The notes beneath the pieces are model-generated. The model worked only from the letters and a program-made list of their open reading frames with translations, made no database searches and was not told where the DNA came from. Shown here piece after piece: positions 23,317 through 25,524 of a stretch of 25,524 bases of DNA (position 1 is its first letter; each line of letters opens with the position of its first letter). The DNA comes from an uncultured Actinomyces sp. (GTDB lineage: Bacteria > Actinomycetota > Actinomycetes > Actinomycetales > Actinomycetaceae): NCBI GenBank assembly GCA_938040725.1, contig CALHZX010000037.1, positions 1-25,524 on the forward strand, in the 5' to 3' direction. The translations under genes were made by a program, and so were the position numbers.

Positions 23317-23544
23317 CGCATGCCTTCTCGGCGTCTCCTGAGCGCGTCACGACATGGTAGCGCTGTCCCTACCAAAGGCGCCGTGAGGCTTGCAGAACCC
23401 GCCTGCGGTGCCCGTGGGCGGTGGCGGGGCCTGGCCGGGCTTCGAGTTCGATCACTCCGAGCCGAAGGTTCGCGTGTGGCGATCTCGCGGGCGGGCCGCC
23501 GTCCACGGGTACACAAAGCAGCCCGGCCGCGACAGGACAATGCA

Positions 23545-23580
23545 ACGAGGCAGCGACCGGTTACCCGGCCACGGCCTCGT
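23545..23580 (-). terminator. Possible hairpin downstream of the ThrE operon
   Basis: ACGAGGC (23545-23551) pairs with GCCTCGT (23574-23580), with an inner CCGG/CCGG pairing, 13 bases after the stop of the small protein gene on the minus strand. It is followed by TGCATTGTCC. The case is weak, and the remaining sequence of 23317-23593 shows no gene. Confidence 0.35.
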
Positions 23581-23593
23581 CAATGAATGAGCG

Positions 23594-23749
23594 TTAGCGC
23601 TGGATGAGCGCGACGAGCACTCGCGCGGTCACTGCGGCCACGCACATGATCGCGATGTTGCGGCCGACGGCGCGGATCTCATCGCGGTCGATCGCGTACT
23701 CGAACTCGAACGACAGCGGCCTTGCACTGGCCTTGATGTCGAAGGTCAT
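23594..23749 (-). CDS. Small protein of 51 residues, translationally coupled to the ThrE-type exporter
   Basis: The frame runs from ATG 23747-23749 to TAA 23594-23596. The start overlaps the exporter stop as ATGA, and GGAG lies five bases upstream within the exporter gene. The product has a charged N-terminal half (FEFEYAIDRDEIRAVGR, residues 14-30) and a hydrophobic segment NIAIMCVAAVTARVLVALI (31-49) that could span or lie on the membrane, with one arginine in its middle. No family is recognised. The overlap and good ribosome-binding site argue that it is a real gene, perhaps an accessory or stabilising peptide of the exporter. Confidence 0.75.
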   Translation of the reverse strand: MTFDIKASARPLSFEFEYAIDRDEIRAVGRNIAIMCVAAVTARVLVALIQR

Positions 23750-25113
23750 GCGTTCTCCCCCTCGTACTCCCACAGGTTCGGGACACGTTCTTGCTTTTCG
23801 ACGAGCCAGTTCTTATCGGTGAGCATACGCGAGACTGCCAGTCCCATGCCGATGGCAACGATCGTGAACATGACCGTAAAGAGCGAAGCGAGTGCTTCGT
23901 CGACCTGCTGATTATTCAGGTACGTGAGAGCCCGGTAGAGCGGCACACCGGGAATCATGATGACGACTGCGGGAACTGACAGGGTCACGCGCGAGAAGCG
24001 CGTCCTGCGGGCCACGAAGACGGCAAGGAGACCAGCAGCGAGCGCGGCAAGGCCGACGGCCGCGGGAGCCGGAACACCCAGCTCCAGGTGCAGGGCGATA
24101 CGGCCCGTGTTGATGACCGCACCGATAATGGCCGCGGTCGCGCATACGCGGTGTGGTGAGTTAAAGAGCATCGCGAAACCGTAAGCCGCGACGAAGCTCG
24201 TGAGGAAGCGCAGTATGTAGTGCAGCCATGGAACGAGCGAGACACCGTACTCGGGCGTTACAGACCACCCGAAGATAGCGGAGATCGCCCATACAGCCAC
24301 ACCCGCCGACGCGACGAGCATCGCGACGTAGACGAGGCGCCCGAGACCTCCTTGGAAGTCCTGGCGGACGAGATCGATCAAGCCCGTCACCAGCGGGAAG
24401 CCGGGGACCAGGAACAGCAGTGCGGAAATAAAGCCCGCCTGGTGCGTCGACTCAATGCCGAGGAAATGCTGTGCCGGGGCAACCAGAAGGATGTAGATCA
24501 TGGCGGCGAGCGCGCCGCACGCCATCCACACACCGAAGTGGTTCATGTGACGCACAAGCATCTGACGACGCAGTGCCTGCCCGAAGAACGACGCCACGGC
24601 GACGGCAGAACACTCGACCCATCCCCCACCATTCAGGAACGCGAACGCCGCACACGCGAGGCCCGATGCGAGCGCATTCGAGAACCAGTCGTACAGACCA
24701 GGCACCTTCGCGATCTTGTCGAGCTCGTCGGACACGTCCTCAACGCGCACGGACTTGCCGTGGAGCGAAGCGACGTAGTTATTGATGCGGTCAATCTTGT
24801 CTGCGTTCACGCCCATCAGGCGCTGCTCGGCGAGCTCCGTGCGGAATGTACCGTTCGCGTACGCCGTCGCAATAATCTCGGTGTACGTAACCTGCGCGCG
24901 ATGCTCAGAAATACCCACCGCCCGGGCGACGTCCGCCATAGACTTCTTCACGCGATAGGCGCTCGCGCCGAAGGACAGAAGCATCTGCCCGAGCCGGAGC
25001 ACAACCTGGGACTGATGAGCGAGGCGATCATGGGCCGCCATACGTTGAGCGAGAACCTCGTCCTTCCCACCATGTCGGTGGTGCGAGTCTGGCTGATGTG
25101 CAGAAGTGACCAT
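23746..25113 (-). CDS. thrE: ThrE-type threonine/serine exporter
   Basis: The 455-residue membrane protein joins both ThrE domains in one chain, as in Corynebacterium ThrE. The cytoplasmic N-terminal part (residues 20-135) begins with a histidine-rich segment, followed by VVLRLGQMLLSFGASAYRVK. The first membrane domain carries LVPGFPLVTGLIDLVRQDF (236-253) and the second carries VIMIPGVPLYRALTYL (384-399), the paired family motifs. About ten membrane segments are visible. It would export threonine or serine using the proton gradient. The ATG at 25111-25113 is preferred over a TTG at 25134, though neither has a good ribosome-binding site, so a leaderless start or the later Met32-type start cannot be excluded. 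Confidence 0.9.
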   Translation of the reverse strand: MVTSAHQPDSHHRHGGKDEVLAQRMAAHDRLAHQSQVVLRLGQMLLSFGASAYRVKKSMADVARAVGISEHRAQVTYTEIIATAYANGTFRTELAEQRLMGVNADKIDRINNYVASLHGKSVRVEDVSDELDKIAKVPGLYDWFSNALASGLACAAFAFLNGGGWVECSAVAVASFFGQALRRQMLVRHMNHFGVWMACGALAAMIYILLVAPAQHFLGIESTHQAGFISALLFLVPGFPLVTGLIDLVRQDFQGGLGRLVYVAMLVASAGVAVWAISAIFGWSVTPEYGVSLVPWLHYILRFLTSFVAAYGFAMLFNSPHRVCATAAIIGAVINTGRIALHLELGVPAPAAVGLAALAAGLLAVFVARRTRFSRVTLSVPAVVIMIPGVPLYRALTYLNNQQVDEALASLFTVMFTIVAIGMGLAVSRMLTDKNWLVEKQERVPNLWEYEGENA

Positions 25114-25431
25114 GGGAATAGCATCGCACGACAAAGGACGTTATGTAGGCGACGTTGGTCCGTGACGTGTGTTTTTTCATCAGGTGGACACAGGCGCACT
25201 CGAGAATCCCTCACAGACGAGGCCGGGGCACAGTCATGCGCGCCGGTACACTACCTGGATTCGAACGTGAAATACCGAGTCGCGGCGCATAGGCGCACCT
25301 CCCGCCCGGGAGGAAACCGCTGAGGGCGTTGGCCGTGTGTTGCCGCTGATGGTGGTTGCCGCCCGGCGATCATTCCTGTGTTGCCGTAGGGGGTTTGCCG
25401 CACTCTATCGTACCGAGAGGCATATACGACG
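25114..25431. other. Intergenic region between rRNA operon end and ThrE gene
   Basis: This 318-base stretch has no convincing gene. It contains a short CCTCCC-GCCC-GGGAGG hairpin at 25298-25313 and the presumed promoter of the exporter. No tRNA fold was found despite a TTCGAATC-like string near 25257-25266. Confidence 0.6.
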
Positions 25432-25465
25432 AAGCGGCCAGAAACCCTGGGGTTTCTGGCCGCTT
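25432..25465 (-). terminator. Terminator of the rRNA operon
   Basis: Perfect 15-bp arms (25432-25446 and 25451-25465) enclose a four-base loop, about 11 bases downstream of the 5S rRNA 3' end on the minus strand. The stem closes with AAGCGGCC/GGCCGCTT and gives a strong hairpin. Confidence 0.85.
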
Positions 25466-25475
25466 CTGAGGTGTG

Positions 25476-25524
25476 TTGTGGCGGTGTCCTACTCTCCCAC
25501 AACCTGGCGGTTGCAGTACCATTG
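25476..25524 (-). rRNA. rrf: 5S ribosomal RNA, 3' part (cut by window edge)
   Basis: On the minus strand the sequence CAATGGTACTGCAACCGCC, then GTTGTGGGAGAGTAGGACACCGCCAC, matches the conserved 3' end of bacterial 5S rRNA (the GGGAGAGTAGG core is diagnostic). The mature 3' end is placed at about 25476, uncertain by a few bases. The rest of the rRNA operon lies beyond the window. Confidence 0.92.

Noticed and set aside
25245..25275. TTCGAATC-like T-loop string suggesting a tRNA near the rRNA operon
   Set aside because: No flanking T-stem, acceptor stem or anticodon arm could be formed on either strand.

Overview
The window is high-GC DNA with actinobacterial gene order. The cluster rimP / nusA / ylxR / infB / rbfA / truB / ribF / rpsO, the long Gly/Arg/Pro-rich linker in IF2, the frequent GTG starts and a secreted sialidase with cell-wall-binding repeats all suggest an Actinomycetaceae member, perhaps an oral Schaalia/Actinomyces. 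The genus is inferred from gene content and was not tested by search. Most genes lie on the minus strand, so the biological order runs from high to low coordinates.

Layout. Positions 1-7195 hold the translation/riboflavin cluster on the minus strand: nusA, ylxR, infB, rbfA, truB, ribF and the first codons of rpsO. Positions 7253-12308 hold a self-contained thiamine-pathway uptake locus: promoter, TPP riboswitch, APH-fold kinase, NMT1/THI5-family lipoprotein, a permease and ATPase fused in one reading frame, a second NMT1/THI5-family protein without a signal peptide, then a hairpin terminator. It lies between rimP (12305-12775) and nusA, which are normally adjacent in actinobacteria. A second copy of the 3' end of rimP is left next to nusA: 46 of 47 bases are identical, and a decayed in-frame extension lies beyond. 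The locus therefore looks inserted, with a 47-bp direct repeat at its two edges. This is the most unusual structure in the window.

A lipoprotein of unknown function (12847-13851, plus) diverges from rimP. Positions 13942-21490 carry branched-chain amino-acid synthesis genes on the minus strand. ilvB-ilvN-ilvC sit behind a leader peptide rich in Val, Leu and Ile and an attenuator. leuB is separated from ilvC by a sialidase, an AT-rich regulatory stretch with an 18-bp palindrome, and a small secreted-protein ORF that may be a relic.

Positions 21656-23248 (plus) encode an AAE-family membrane transporter. Positions 23594-25113 (minus) encode a ThrE-type amino-acid exporter, with a 51-residue small protein overlapping its stop codon. 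The window ends in the 3' part of a 5S rRNA gene on the minus strand, followed downstream by a strong hairpin. No CRISPR array, transposase, integrase or complete tRNA gene was seen.
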